Assembly (NCBI GenBank): GCA_002435755.1
Contig: DIYH01000022.1
Span: 1-64,000 of the forward strand
Length of the DNA stretch: 64,000 nt
Direction: 5' to 3'
Source of the DNA: Flammeovirgaceae bacterium UBA6059
GTDB taxonomy: Bacteria > Bacteroidota > Bacteroidia > Cytophagales > Cyclobacteriaceae
A program made the position numbers and the translations under genes. This document shows positions 7,271 to 15,826 of this stretch, one piece after another. The notes below the pieces were generated by a model, which saw only the letters and a list, made by a program, of their open reading frames with translations, made no database searches and was not told where the DNA came from. Each line of letters begins with the position of its first letter. Position 1 is the first letter of the stretch.

Positions 7271-7409
7271 ATTCCTAATCTTTTCACAATAAGGCTATAA
7301 GCCGAAGGATATGATCCTAGAGCCCTGCTTCGGTAGGGCTCACTTGTTTGTGGTGAAAGCATCCATACGGATTCAAAGGAAGTCAACGCTCTGAACCTTG
7401 ACTTTTTTT
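7271..7409 (+). ncRNA. tracrRNA of the type II-C system
   Basis: Bases 7271-7290 form a 20-nt anti-repeat to the first 20 nt of the CRISPR repeat: ten continuous pairs (7271-7280), an internal bulge of two U-U mismatches flanked by a G-U pair, then six closing pairs ending in a G-U. A nexus-like hairpin follows directly (GGCT/AGCC, 7293-7303), then AGGAT/ATCCT (7306-7318) and a 7-bp GAGCCCT/AGGGCTC stem (7320-7341). A final hairpin (7380-7386 with 7398-7404) with a T run ends the RNA near 7409. It is read away from cas9. No convincing promoter was found just upstream; a TTTG at 7208 with TAATGGTA at 7230 is weak. Confidence 0.88.
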
Positions 7410-7447
7410 AAGCTTCTTATTAGCAAGCCATCTCTGGCCGAACGAAC

Positions 7448-7477
7448 AAAAAACCCATCGACACTATGCCGATGGGT
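7448..7477 (-). terminator. Terminator of the M20 peptidase gene
   Basis: ACCCATCG (7453-7460) pairs with CGATGGGT (7470-7477), and a run of T follows on the minus strand (A tract 7448-7453). It lies 33 nt past the stop of the peptidase gene and faces the tracrRNA terminator. Confidence 0.75.
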
Positions 7478-7509
7478 CCATTAGGTCAGGGTTAAAGTTG
7501 TCTTGTTTC

Positions 7510-9093
7510 CTAATTCCCTTCTTTCACTGTAGGGTAAGTAATACCCAACTGCTCAAGGTACGAATCATACTTAGTCTCATCATAATAGTACTTCTCAAGC
7601 TCTTCCCGAAACTCACCCTGGATCTCTGTATTTAAGTAAATGGCTGGTACTTCATCATCAGGGATCATAGGCTTGTAGTCAAACTCCATACCCTGTACCT
7701 CGCGGAAATAGGTCCAGGCTTCCTCTACCAACTCAGGCTTGAGGATAAAATCCAGAATGGTCATGGCCTCCGCCTTTGCTCCGGCCACCACACCTTTGTG
7801 CGCAATCGGGGTAGCCATGGACACAGCGTTAGACCAGTGGTGGCCCTGTAAGCCGGGAATGTTAGATGGAAATCTCATCGTCACTGTAGGAAGCTTCCAA
7901 CTAATGTCACCAATATCATCAGACCCTCCACTAATGAAAGATCTTACTGGCAGACCGATAGTGTCCAACTTGGTCTCCAAGCCATCCACGTTGATCGCAC
8001 CTACTTCTTTCTGCAATGCTCTGGCGAGCGTCTGATCATTCTCATCCCATTCCGGTAGGCCTACCTCGCGTATGTTTTGATACATCGTCGCTGCGATCAC
8101 TTTGTTGAAATGTCTTGGCCATGCACTGCCCAGCACCTTGCGCGTCACCTTCGTCTGGGTCATCAGTGCCGCACCATCCGCTATTTCGTTGGCACGGTCG
8201 TACATCTCCATGATTTTCGGGTATGTGACGTTTCTTAGGTAAAACCAAATAGAAGCCTTAGACGGAACCACATTGGGCTGATCACCACCGTTTTTGATGA
8301 CATGATGTGAGCGTTGCAATGGGTCGAGGTGCTCACGCTGGTATTGCCAACCTACGCTCATAAGTTCTACTGCGTCCAGCGAGCTTCTTCCCCGCCATGG
8401 CGAACCTGCCGCATGGGCCGCTTCTCCTTCGAAGGTATACTCGACAGAGATCAACCCAGTACCTCGCGCTTGTCCGTACGATACATTGAGGTTATTGCTG
8501 ACATGCGTAAACATGCTGATGTCTACATCATCAAAATAGCCGTCTCTGGTATAGTAGGCTTTGGTACCAACAAGTTCCTCCGCCACACCTGGCCACAGCA
8601 TCAAGGTTCCCGACAGGCCATCGCGCTCCATGATCTCTTTCACTGCCAGGGCCGCTACTATGTTGAGGGGCGTACCCGAATTGTGTCCTTCTCCGTGACC
8701 AGGGGCCCCCTCGATAATAGGGTCATGATAAGCTACTCCTGGTTTTTGAGATGCCTTTGGTATACAGTCCAGATCACTACCTATCGCAATGACCGGCTTG
8801 CCACTGCCCCACTTGGCTGTCCAGGCAGTCGGGATGCCGCTGATGCCCCGCTCGATAGTAAAGCCATTCTCTTGGAGGATACCGGTAAGGTAGTTGGAGG
8901 TCTCTACTTCCTGAAAGCCTAACTCAGCAAAGCTGAATACCTTGTCGACCATCACCTGCGCTAGTTTGGCATTGGCGGCTACTTTTTCCGCGGCTTCCTT
9001 TTTGAGAGCATTGATCTGTTTGTTTGAATATTTTTTTTGTGCCATCACACTAAAGCAGCTCAGCGAAAGCGCAATAATTAAGATTCTTTTCAT
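7510..9093 (-). CDS. Secreted M20-family amidohydrolase (AbgB-like)
   Basis: The 527-residue protein has a signal peptide (MKRILIIALSLSCFSVMAQ). The body matches the AbgB branch of the M20 metallopeptidase/amidohydrolase family: the GHGEGHNSGTPLN segment near residue 135 carries metal-binding histidines, EELVGTKAYYTRDG follows, and the dimerisation domain includes FEGEAAHAAGSPW. AbgB relatives cleave amide bonds such as p-aminobenzoyl-glutamate. The periplasmic copies common in Bacteroidota have unknown substrates. It stands alone, with its own terminator. Confidence 0.85.
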   Translation of the reverse strand: MKRILIIALSLSCFSVMAQKKYSNKQINALKKEAAEKVAANAKLAQVMVDKVFSFAELGFQEVETSNYLTGILQENGFTIERGISGIPTAWTAKWGSGKPVIAIGSDLDCIPKASQKPGVAYHDPIIEGAPGHGEGHNSGTPLNIVAALAVKEIMERDGLSGTLMLWPGVAEELVGTKAYYTRDGYFDDVDISMFTHVSNNLNVSYGQARGTGLISVEYTFEGEAAHAAGSPWRGRSSLDAVELMSVGWQYQREHLDPLQRSHHVIKNGGDQPNVVPSKASIWFYLRNVTYPKIMEMYDRANEIADGAALMTQTKVTRKVLGSAWPRHFNKVIAATMYQNIREVGLPEWDENDQTLARALQKEVGAINVDGLETKLDTIGLPVRSFISGGSDDIGDISWKLPTVTMRFPSNIPGLQGHHWSNAVSMATPIAHKGVVAGAKAEAMTILDFILKPELVEEAWTYFREVQGMEFDYKPMIPDDEVPAIYLNTEIQGEFREELEKYYYDETKYDSYLEQLGITYPTVKEGN

Positions 9094-9161
9094 GATGCTA
9101 TTGGTTTGGTCAATGGATCAATTAAGAGAATGATCAGTTAATGGCAAAGGGTTATTACTGA

Positions 9162-11519
9162 TTATTCATATCTCAGATGATGAGCGGGATTGATATGAGC
9201 TGCACGCCAAATCAACTTGCCTATCGTAATTGCCACCATGATAGTCATGAAAATGACGGGAAGACCCCAATGGTGCATCCCTGTGCTAATATGATAGGAG
9301 TAGATGATATCCAGTACCTTATTCACCACCCAGTCTGAAGCTACAATCCCAACTACCACAGCACAAGCAAAATAGATCAACATCTCTTTATTGATCATGA
9401 TGGCGATCTGACCTACCGTAGCACCCAGGATCTTTCTGATCCCAAATTCCTTCAAATGCTTTTGAATGTGAAGAGACATTAGTGAATACAGCCCAATCAT
9501 AGAGATCAACACAGAAAGCACTGCACTGACCGTATTGATAGTAAGGGTTATACCGGTTGTAGTGTCCAGCGGTTTCAGCACTTTTTGTTGCATAAACCCC
9601 TGGTATAGCTGGTAAGGGAAAAGGCTATACCACAAATCCTCGACTTCCTGGTCGAACGCTATCATATCTATACCGTCAGCTACTCTCAATGATAAGTAAC
9701 GATAGCTTTCTGCTGTTGCCGCTGTAAGTACCATGGGTCTCAGTTTGTTACCCAGCATAATCGGACGATGTGCAAAATCTTCAACAATACCAATGACCCT
9801 CATCGGCTGTCCGTAAAGATTTAAGGTGCTATTCAATGGATGATCAAGCTTTTCTGCCAGCATTTCATTGATGATGACCTCATTTCTATTCCATGAGTTT
9901 TTGCCAAAAGTGGTGCCATCTATAAGTCTCAAGCTCAAGGTCTCAGGATACTGGTGACCTAAAGACACATGCACAGCATCATACTCCATTTCCTGGTAAG
10001 AGATTTGGGTCCGAACTGAGTTGAACCCGATAGCATCAGCAGTACCACTTAAGTTGTTTATAGCCGTCCAATTGTTAAGTTCATTATAGAGCTTGCTAAA
10101 CTGCCCAGGATGCTGGAGCGGGATGTTGATCACCCACCCAATCTCATATCCACGGTCCAGTTTGCTTACGTATTGGCTGTTTTCTAGGAATACAAAAAGA
10201 CAGTACATGGTATAGACCGTCATAGCAAGCTGTAAGGCAATAAAGACTTTGGCTATCACTCCGTTACTTTTCAGTTTGGTTCGCTTCCGGATAGCATCAA
10301 GAGCGTTGAATTCGCTCAAGAGCATTGCCGGATACAAGCCACAGAGGAGTCCTATTGTCAGCCACAGACTAAAAAACAAAGACATCAATTGCCACACCGG
10401 TACGAAAGCAATAGAAATGATGTTGAGCTCCAGCATGGCATTGTATGCTGGGGTCAGGATATAAGCAAGAAGACATCCGAGCAACATTGCTACCAGTATG
10501 GTCAGATAGTTCTCAAACCACCATTGAGATAGCAATTGGGCATTGCGAGCCCCCATCACTTTACGGACTGCCATTTCCCTCAGCCTTTTTTGAGTAGTTG
10601 AGATACTGGTATTTACATAGTTGAAACATGAGAGCAAAAGGATACTAATAGCCGTAGCGAAAGTGCCCAGCACAGAGGCAGGGTGAAGGCCTTGCATAAA
10701 ATGTGACCTCTTTATTCGATTCTCCTGATATGGCCAGTCTATGATTGGGATCACTTTAAATGAAGCGATCGAATGACTGGCTAGAAGCTCTGATTCATTT
10801 GAAAAAAGGGCATTGAGACTATGCTCAATATTAGAACTCTTAGCAGAAGGCCCGGTTTTTAGAAAAACCCCGTCTGTCATTAATGTTTCAAAAGGCTGAT
10901 CGGACTTTTCAAGACGATCAAGGGACATTAGGCACGAAAATCGAAAACTTGTATTGTCTGGTATTGGGTCCAGCACATTTTCGATTTTTATGTTTTGGAT
11001 GCTACCATCACTTCCAACCAACTCTACCATTTGACCTATACAATCAGGAGTACCCATCCATTTCAGTGCTAACTCATGGCTGAGAATAATGCTGTTCACC
11101 TGCATACTGTGTTTCATGCTACCGATAGTGGAATGATATTGAAAGACAGTGAGGAACTGATCATCTACAAAACCTACTGTCTCCTCGTACACACGCTCGC
11201 CGACTCGGAATGTATGCCGCCCATTGATGTATTGTGTAGTATGATCAATCGCAGATAGCTGGCCGGACACTCTATCTGCGAGGGTCTTTGGTATCTCCCC
11301 AATAAGATCTTCCTCAGACAACCCATCATGGATGGCCACTACGCGATAGATGTGGTCAGCCTCCTTAAAGAAATGATTGAATGTCAAGTTGAAATTGGCG
11401 TTGAGTACGGCCATCAAGCTTAATCCCACGCCTGCAGACAGGCTCAGAATATTGAGTATGATGTACGTACCATTCTTCTTCCAATGACGGAATACGGATA
11501 TGAAGTAATTCGACCACAT
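9162..11519 (-). CDS. FtsX/MacB-type ABC transporter permease
   Basis: This is a large permease of about 785 residues. A membrane helix lies near the N-terminus (YIILNILSLSAGVGLSL), followed by a periplasmic MacB-core-like domain, an FtsX membrane block with the typical REMAVRKVMGARNAQL segment, a second periplasmic domain, and a final FtsX block (KEFGIRKILGATVGQI). The start chosen is MWSNYFIS at 11519; the longer reading frame would overlap the preceding cytochrome gene by 46 nt and has no conserved content. No ATPase gene is adjacent. Such orphan permeases are common in Bacteroidota, where they may act in lipoprotein or drug export or in signalling. Confidence 0.85.
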   Translation of the reverse strand: MWSNYFISVFRHWKKNGTYIILNILSLSAGVGLSLMAVLNANFNLTFNHFFKEADHIYRVVAIHDGLSEEDLIGEIPKTLADRVSGQLSAIDHTTQYINGRHTFRVGERVYEETVGFVDDQFLTVFQYHSTIGSMKHSMQVNSIILSHELALKWMGTPDCIGQMVELVGSDGSIQNIKIENVLDPIPDNTSFRFSCLMSLDRLEKSDQPFETLMTDGVFLKTGPSAKSSNIEHSLNALFSNESELLASHSIASFKVIPIIDWPYQENRIKRSHFMQGLHPASVLGTFATAISILLLSCFNYVNTSISTTQKRLREMAVRKVMGARNAQLLSQWWFENYLTILVAMLLGCLLAYILTPAYNAMLELNIISIAFVPVWQLMSLFFSLWLTIGLLCGLYPAMLLSEFNALDAIRKRTKLKSNGVIAKVFIALQLAMTVYTMYCLFVFLENSQYVSKLDRGYEIGWVINIPLQHPGQFSKLYNELNNWTAINNLSGTADAIGFNSVRTQISYQEMEYDAVHVSLGHQYPETLSLRLIDGTTFGKNSWNRNEVIINEMLAEKLDHPLNSTLNLYGQPMRVIGIVEDFAHRPIMLGNKLRPMVLTAATAESYRYLSLRVADGIDMIAFDQEVEDLWYSLFPYQLYQGFMQQKVLKPLDTTTGITLTINTVSAVLSVLISMIGLYSLMSLHIQKHLKEFGIRKILGATVGQIAIMINKEMLIYFACAVVVGIVASDWVVNKVLDIIYSYHISTGMHHWGLPVIFMTIMVAITIGKLIWRAAHINPAHHLRYE

Positions 11520-11587
11520 ATGAGTTTCGTTTTCATCAAATGTGGGCCCAGATGTCATGTCTATCGTCCGAACGGATAACTTCGGAC

Positions 11588-12073
11588 CTATTTCCCTAGG
11601 TTGAGAGCGGGTTTGACTTGTCCGCGATGACACGTCGTACAGTTGACCGCTGGCTGTTCAGAAGCCAATCCATCGATATCGGTAAGTAACTCCCTGTTGA
11701 TCTTACAAGACATGGCACTCATTTCACGAGCGATCTGCTTTTGGACCTTCTCATCAGAGCCCCAGTCACTAGTGTTATGACAATGTTCACAACCTACACC
11801 CAATGATCGGCTATAGCCAAACTCCATGATGGCCAGCAGCGTTTTTGCTTTGCGCCCTTTTAAAGATTGGATATTGATAAATACCTCTTCTGCTGGCAGC
11901 TCTTCCTTACCAACGATCAACTTACGTAAGCCGTCAAGATGGACTTTTCTGGACATAACCAGACTATCTTGTGAAGATGGTTGGGTTACCGCATGCTGGT
12001 TGCCTATATGGTACACACTAGCAAAACCATAAAAGGCTATGGAAGACAAAAGAAGCAGGAGGTCTTTTCTCAT
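11588..12073 (-). CDS. Di-heme c-type cytochrome
   Basis: The 161-residue protein has an N-terminal hydrophobic export segment (LLLLLSSIAFYGFASV) and two CxxCH heme sites, CEHCH near residue 94 and CTTCH near residue 144. The layout resembles the small photosynthetic-reaction-centre cytochrome-like family found as secreted proteins in Bacteroidota. It probably carries electrons in the periplasm. The partner is unknown and the neighbouring genes give no clear pathway. Confidence 0.8.
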   Translation of the reverse strand: MRKDLLLLLSSIAFYGFASVYHIGNQHAVTQPSSQDSLVMSRKVHLDGLRKLIVGKEELPAEEVFINIQSLKGRKAKTLLAIMEFGYSRSLGVGCEHCHNTSDWGSDEKVQKQIAREMSAMSCKINRELLTDIDGLASEQPAVNCTTCHRGQVKPALNLGK

Positions 12074-12160
12074 AAGCTGAATTTACGACAGTCGGAGTGT
12101 AGATGATCTCTGATGCACAGCGAGAAATACTGATGAGTGAGATCAATGCAGTAAGAAGGG

Positions 12161-13279
12161 TCATTGGCTGTGAAGTCGTTTATATTCTCCGGGTGTCATC
12201 CCTGTACTCTTTTTGAATATGTGGTTGAAACTAGACTTAGAGTTAAAGCCACAATCCATGGCCACCCCAAGTAGCGTTAGGTGCTGTAAAGTAGGATCAA
12301 CTATACGTCTCTTATACTCATCAACCCTTTTGTCATTGATATATTCAAAGAAGTTCTGTTGAAAATACTGATTGATCACCGCTGATAATTGATTTCTGGG
12401 AATTGCTGTTCCCTGCGAAAGCTCCTCCAAGGTCAGCCTGGGGTTGAGATGAGCCTGGCTATGATCAATATAGGACTCTATCTTATTCGCCTGAGCTTCC
12501 AACATCTCTTTCTCCCTTTGATCAGATGACTTTGGTTTGTTCAATTCCTTTTCATCGAGCCGTACATTCGTAAAAATGGTCGTCTGCTTGAGTCCAAAGT
12601 AGCCAATCACAAAAATGTTTAATGTGATAAAGCCTGATATACCATAAAAAACCTCGATCATCTTAATAAAACCAAACACTCCCACCCATACAAAACCAAA
12701 AGAAAATACGAAAGCAAGCATAGAGTAGATCAGCCAGTTTCTTAACCAGCTAAGATTGATCTGCTCAGCATAACTAAACTCTTCCTTGATCCTGCTCTTA
12801 TGTCTAAAAAGAAGTATCAGGCTGAATGCAATGAATGTAACGTGAACACCTGCCATGATCAATGCCCAATATCGACTGATGAAACCGGCCGGCCCCTGGA
12901 AATCAAAGTATCCTTGAAGAAGAGATAGTTTGATCTCTACATTTAAAAAGTCAGCATACAGAGAGGCATTAACCAGGAGGTAGGGCAAAAAGCAGATCAC
13001 CACTTCTGCTAATCGTAACCTACTCCTGGAGACAAGCGATCGTGTATACAAGTAGAGCACCGCTGTAGCAGCATACGGCATCAGCCCTAGCGGAATGATC
13101 CATTCGGTTATCTCATCGGCCTTACCAGAGAATACAAAATAGTAGAAAAGCAGGTTGCCAGCATTAAGCACTAGCCAGATCATAAGCAGATAGTCGAAAC
13201 TATGCTTAGCTGACTTATTGCCAATCAATAAGGCAAGGAAAATCGCCTGGGCTATACCGACAAACATCAATGCGGTCAT
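12161..13279 (-). CDS. Membrane-anchored AraC-family transcription regulator
   Basis: The 372-residue protein has about seven transmembrane helices in the first 240 residues, with no recognised sensor motif. A cytoplasmic AraC-type double helix-turn-helix follows, ending GFNSKSSFNHIFKKSTGMTP, the second-helix signature. Such 7TM-AraC proteins are common in Bacteroidota, and their ligands are mostly unknown. It is divergent from the GluQ-like gene with a 39-bp gap, so promoters overlap there. Target genes cannot be read from the sequence. Confidence 0.88.
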   Translation of the reverse strand: MTALMFVGIAQAIFLALLIGNKSAKHSFDYLLMIWLVLNAGNLLFYYFVFSGKADEITEWIIPLGLMPYAATAVLYLYTRSLVSRSRLRLAEVVICFLPYLLVNASLYADFLNVEIKLSLLQGYFDFQGPAGFISRYWALIMAGVHVTFIAFSLILLFRHKSRIKEEFSYAEQINLSWLRNWLIYSMLAFVFSFGFVWVGVFGFIKMIEVFYGISGFITLNIFVIGYFGLKQTTIFTNVRLDEKELNKPKSSDQREKEMLEAQANKIESYIDHSQAHLNPRLTLEELSQGTAIPRNQLSAVINQYFQQNFFEYINDKRVDEYKRRIVDPTLQHLTLLGVAMDCGFNSKSSFNHIFKKSTGMTPGEYKRLHSQ

Positions 13280-13318
13280 ACACAGACAATATTAAGCTAT
13301 CAGTACTATTTTTAGGAA

Positions 13319-14203
13319 ATGGCCTCCTCACAGACCATCACTTCTCGCTTAGCACCTACACCAAGTGGCTATCTCCATATGGGCAACCTCTATAATTTCG
13401 CGCTCACCTGGCTTCATACAAGGATGGGAAATGGTCGCCTGCTCCTGAGAATCGACGATCTGGACCAGACAAGGGTGCGAGACCAATACATAGACGATAT
13501 TTTCCATACACTTGAATGGATGGGTCTGGAATATGAAGAGGGTCCATCCGGTACGGGTGACTTCAAAACTCAATATTCCCAAACTCTGCGAATTGACCAA
13601 TATCGCGAGACCGTCCACCTAATTCGCAACAACGCAGAGACATTCTATTGTCTCTGCTCACGCAAAGAACTGGAACGGCTCTCGCCTGATCGATTTTATC
13701 AGGGAACATGCCGTTATCGAAAACTGACATTTGACAATGGCCAAACTGCACTCAGGCTGGTCACCGATGAACAATCAATGATCAGCATTTCCGAGGAGAA
13801 CGAAGAAGCCCAGCAGCAAAACATTCATCAACTTATGCCATTCCCAGTGCTAGTGAAGAAGGATAATGTGCCTAGCTACCAGGTCGCTTCGCTCACAGAT
13901 GATCTCAATATGAAGGTCAATCTTCTGGTAAGGGGGAAGGACCTTTGGACATCAAGCCTTGCGCAAGCCTACCTCGCCAGAATCATACAATTGGATCCTT
14001 TTGAAAAAGTGAATTTTCTTCATCATGATCTCATCTCCGGAAATGACCATCTTAAGCTGAGTAAATCTCAACATGCACCATCTTACCGAAAGACCCACGC
14101 CAGTAAAAAGTACCTCTTCTCTATGGTAGCCAGAAGCATGAATATAATGGAGCAACCCGAATCCTTAGAAAACCTACTAGAAGCTGTTAAAAACAGTCGC
14201 TAA
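13319..14203 (+). CDS. gluQ: Glutamyl-Q tRNA(Asp) synthetase-like enzyme
   Basis: The 294-residue protein is a class I glutamyl-tRNA synthetase catalytic domain without the C-terminal anticodon-binding domain. It has APTPSGYLHMGN, the HIGH-type motif, near residue 14, RIDDLDQTR near residue 43, cysteines at CLCS and TCRY that may hold zinc, and LKLSKSQ, the KMSKS-type motif, near residue 245. GluQ-RS attaches glutamate to queuosine in tRNA(Asp). The cysteines and length fit that group. Its stop overlaps the stop of the facing gene by 4 nt. Confidence 0.82.
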   Translation: MASSQTITSRLAPTPSGYLHMGNLYNFALTWLHTRMGNGRLLLRIDDLDQTRVRDQYIDDIFHTLEWMGLEYEEGPSGTGDFKTQYSQTLRIDQYRETVHLIRNNAETFYCLCSRKELERLSPDRFYQGTCRYRKLTFDNGQTALRLVTDEQSMISISEENEEAQQQNIHQLMPFPVLVKKDNVPSYQVASLTDDLNMKVNLLVRGKDLWTSSLAQAYLARIIQLDPFEKVNFLHHDLISGNDHLKLSKSQHAPSYRKTHASKKYLFSMVARSMNIMEQPESLENLLEAVKNSR

Positions 14204-15036
14204 AGATTCCAGTAAACGCCCGCAATAAAATTTGGAGCAGCGAGAAGACGCTTGCCATATGCAGCTAAGCCGATAGAAGCCGTAATACCAAACTTGCCAT
14301 TGATGTCGTAAAGCACTTCCGGGGTAATCGATAGATACTCAATGTTATTGCTAAAGACACCATTGTTAGGTACACCAAGATCATCTCCGTTCACTAGGGG
14401 TGCTACGCCATAAACCTTTAGGATAGGAATGAATCTACCCTTGGCATAGCCAATCTCACCCCCATAGCGGATCTCATCCGAGAAGTTGTTTGTACGATTG
14501 TTGAACCCTGCCAACAACGTCGCATACCAGCCAGAACTGAAACCACGGCTCAATTCAAAGGTCAACATCTGGTTGAATTCACCGTCCCCAGACTGGAGGA
14601 GCTGTGTGCGACCACCACTTGCCTCTCCTAGGGGCAGCCCTAATGTCAAACTCGCACTTAATACATAGGCGCTATTCTGGATCAAGCCATACTTGATAGT
14701 CACATCGGCATCACCTATAGAGTTAAGCTCATCCCCTTCTTCTATCAGCGTGCCGTCTGGTGTCTCGAGATTATTGAGAGTTGACCGTACAAAAAAGGGC
14801 ATATAGACTATTCCTGTTAGACGGTCTGTCAAACCATACTCCATAAATACACTGGAGGAGTAAAGTGAGGTGGTAGTAATATCCAACACATCACCTGAAG
14901 GCGAAAAATAGCTATTTGCTCTGATCATCGACTGGCTCAGTTTCAAAAAACCTTTGCCTTTGGGCTGGGACCACCCACCACCAGCATATGCATCAATGGA
15001 GACAGTCAGAATGAGAAGTAGTACTAGTTTCTTCAT
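14200..15036 (-). CDS. Outer-membrane beta-barrel protein of unknown function
   Basis: From the MKKLVLLLILT start the product is 278 residues with a signal peptide ending near YAGGG. The rest consists of alternating strands rich in Gly, Tyr and Asn (for example GFNNRTNNFSDEIRYGGEIGY), ending GVYWNL with the aromatic/hydrophobic C-terminus common in barrels. The start is set by the upstream gene, whose TGA ends 1 nt before this ATG; the longer frame would run 19 codons into that gene. It is co-transcribed with the DM13 lipoprotein gene. Confidence 0.7.
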   Translation of the reverse strand: MKKLVLLLILTVSIDAYAGGGWSQPKGKGFLKLSQSMIRANSYFSPSGDVLDITTTSLYSSSVFMEYGLTDRLTGIVYMPFFVRSTLNNLETPDGTLIEEGDELNSIGDADVTIKYGLIQNSAYVLSASLTLGLPLGEASGGRTQLLQSGDGEFNQMLTFELSRGFSSGWYATLLAGFNNRTNNFSDEIRYGGEIGYAKGRFIPILKVYGVAPLVNGDDLGVPNNGVFSNNIEYLSITPEVLYDINGKFGITASIGLAAYGKRLLAAPNFIAGVYWNL

Positions 15037-15037
15037 A

Positions 15038-15703
15038 TCAGTTATCGAATTCTCCAAAGCCAAAAGGCACTCCGAAGGGTTGGCAATAAACAATCACAAA
15101 ATCATAAGCTTCCAATGCTACACCGTCCGGTGCACCGTATAACTGTTGACCAGAAGTCATTTCAAGGGGTCCAAGCAGGGCCCCACCCGTCACACTCAGA
15201 GCACTTGTAGCCAAATAGAGATAGAGTCCGGGACCATTCTGGGTTTGAAAATTATCCTCCAAACGAAGCTTGAGTCCGTCTCCATCTTGGAAGAGTGTGA
15301 ATCTACCTTCTACAGTATAGTTATTCAATCCCTGGAAGGTACCGGTACGTCGGTTTTCAGCCAGAATCGTTTCGTCACCTATCTCAAAATCCATTGTGTT
15401 AACTACTTCACCGACACTAGCGCTAATGGTGACATTACCACGACTAACTGCTGTAGCCGAGCCTTGATTATCTACACTGAGTATTTCAGGGTTACTAGAG
15501 GACCATTGCACCATGGCATTCGTTGGATTCCCGAATTCATCGAAGTGCGTTACAGAAAAATCGAAAGTAGTACCAAGCTCAAGGGATACAAGCCTCTCAG
15601 TAAACACTATACGCTCGGGAATAGGCTCAATCTCCAAGGTATCAGTGCCTATGCATGACTGGAAAAGTATCAGCACAAATGTCAGGTATAAGATGCGGTT
15701 CAT
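15038..15703 (-). CDS. Lipoprotein with Ig-like (BIG2) and DM13 domains
   Basis: From MNRILYLT the product is about 221 residues. A lipoprotein signal ends LILFQSC, with Cys as the modified residue. Residues about 30-110 form a bacterial Ig-like domain (VQWSSSNPEILSVDNQG). The C-terminal half matches the DM13 domain: TGTFQGLNNYTVEGRF, GLYLYLATS, and YDFVIVYCQPFGVPFG with the conserved Cys proposed to act in redox. An alternative start 8 codons upstream exists. The gene leads directly into the barrel protein gene, so both probably serve the outer membrane. Confidence 0.75.
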   Translation of the reverse strand: MNRILYLTFVLILFQSCIGTDTLEIEPIPERIVFTERLVSLELGTTFDFSVTHFDEFGNPTNAMVQWSSSNPEILSVDNQGSATAVSRGNVTISASVGEVVNTMDFEIGDETILAENRRTGTFQGLNNYTVEGRFTLFQDGDGLKLRLEDNFQTQNGPGLYLYLATSALSVTGGALLGPLEMTSGQQLYGAPDGVALEAYDFVIVYCQPFGVPFGFGEFDN

Positions 15704-15826
15704 AGGTAGCAATTTACCTATATCCAACGCTCTTCCCCCAAATTGGGTATGTCATGGCCTTGACATTTGAGGATCGGAGTGTAATTCAGGGATTATGTTT
15801 AAAGTAGCATTCTTCTGGAAAACATT

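Noticed and set aside
7069..7386. Minus-strand ORF of 105 codons over the tracrRNA
   Set aside because: It runs antisense to the tracrRNA hairpins and the two small ORFs and lacks protein-like composition.
11520..11633. Longer start for the FtsX permease
   Set aside because: The extra 38 residues overlap the cytochrome gene and precede the natural start at the first membrane helix.
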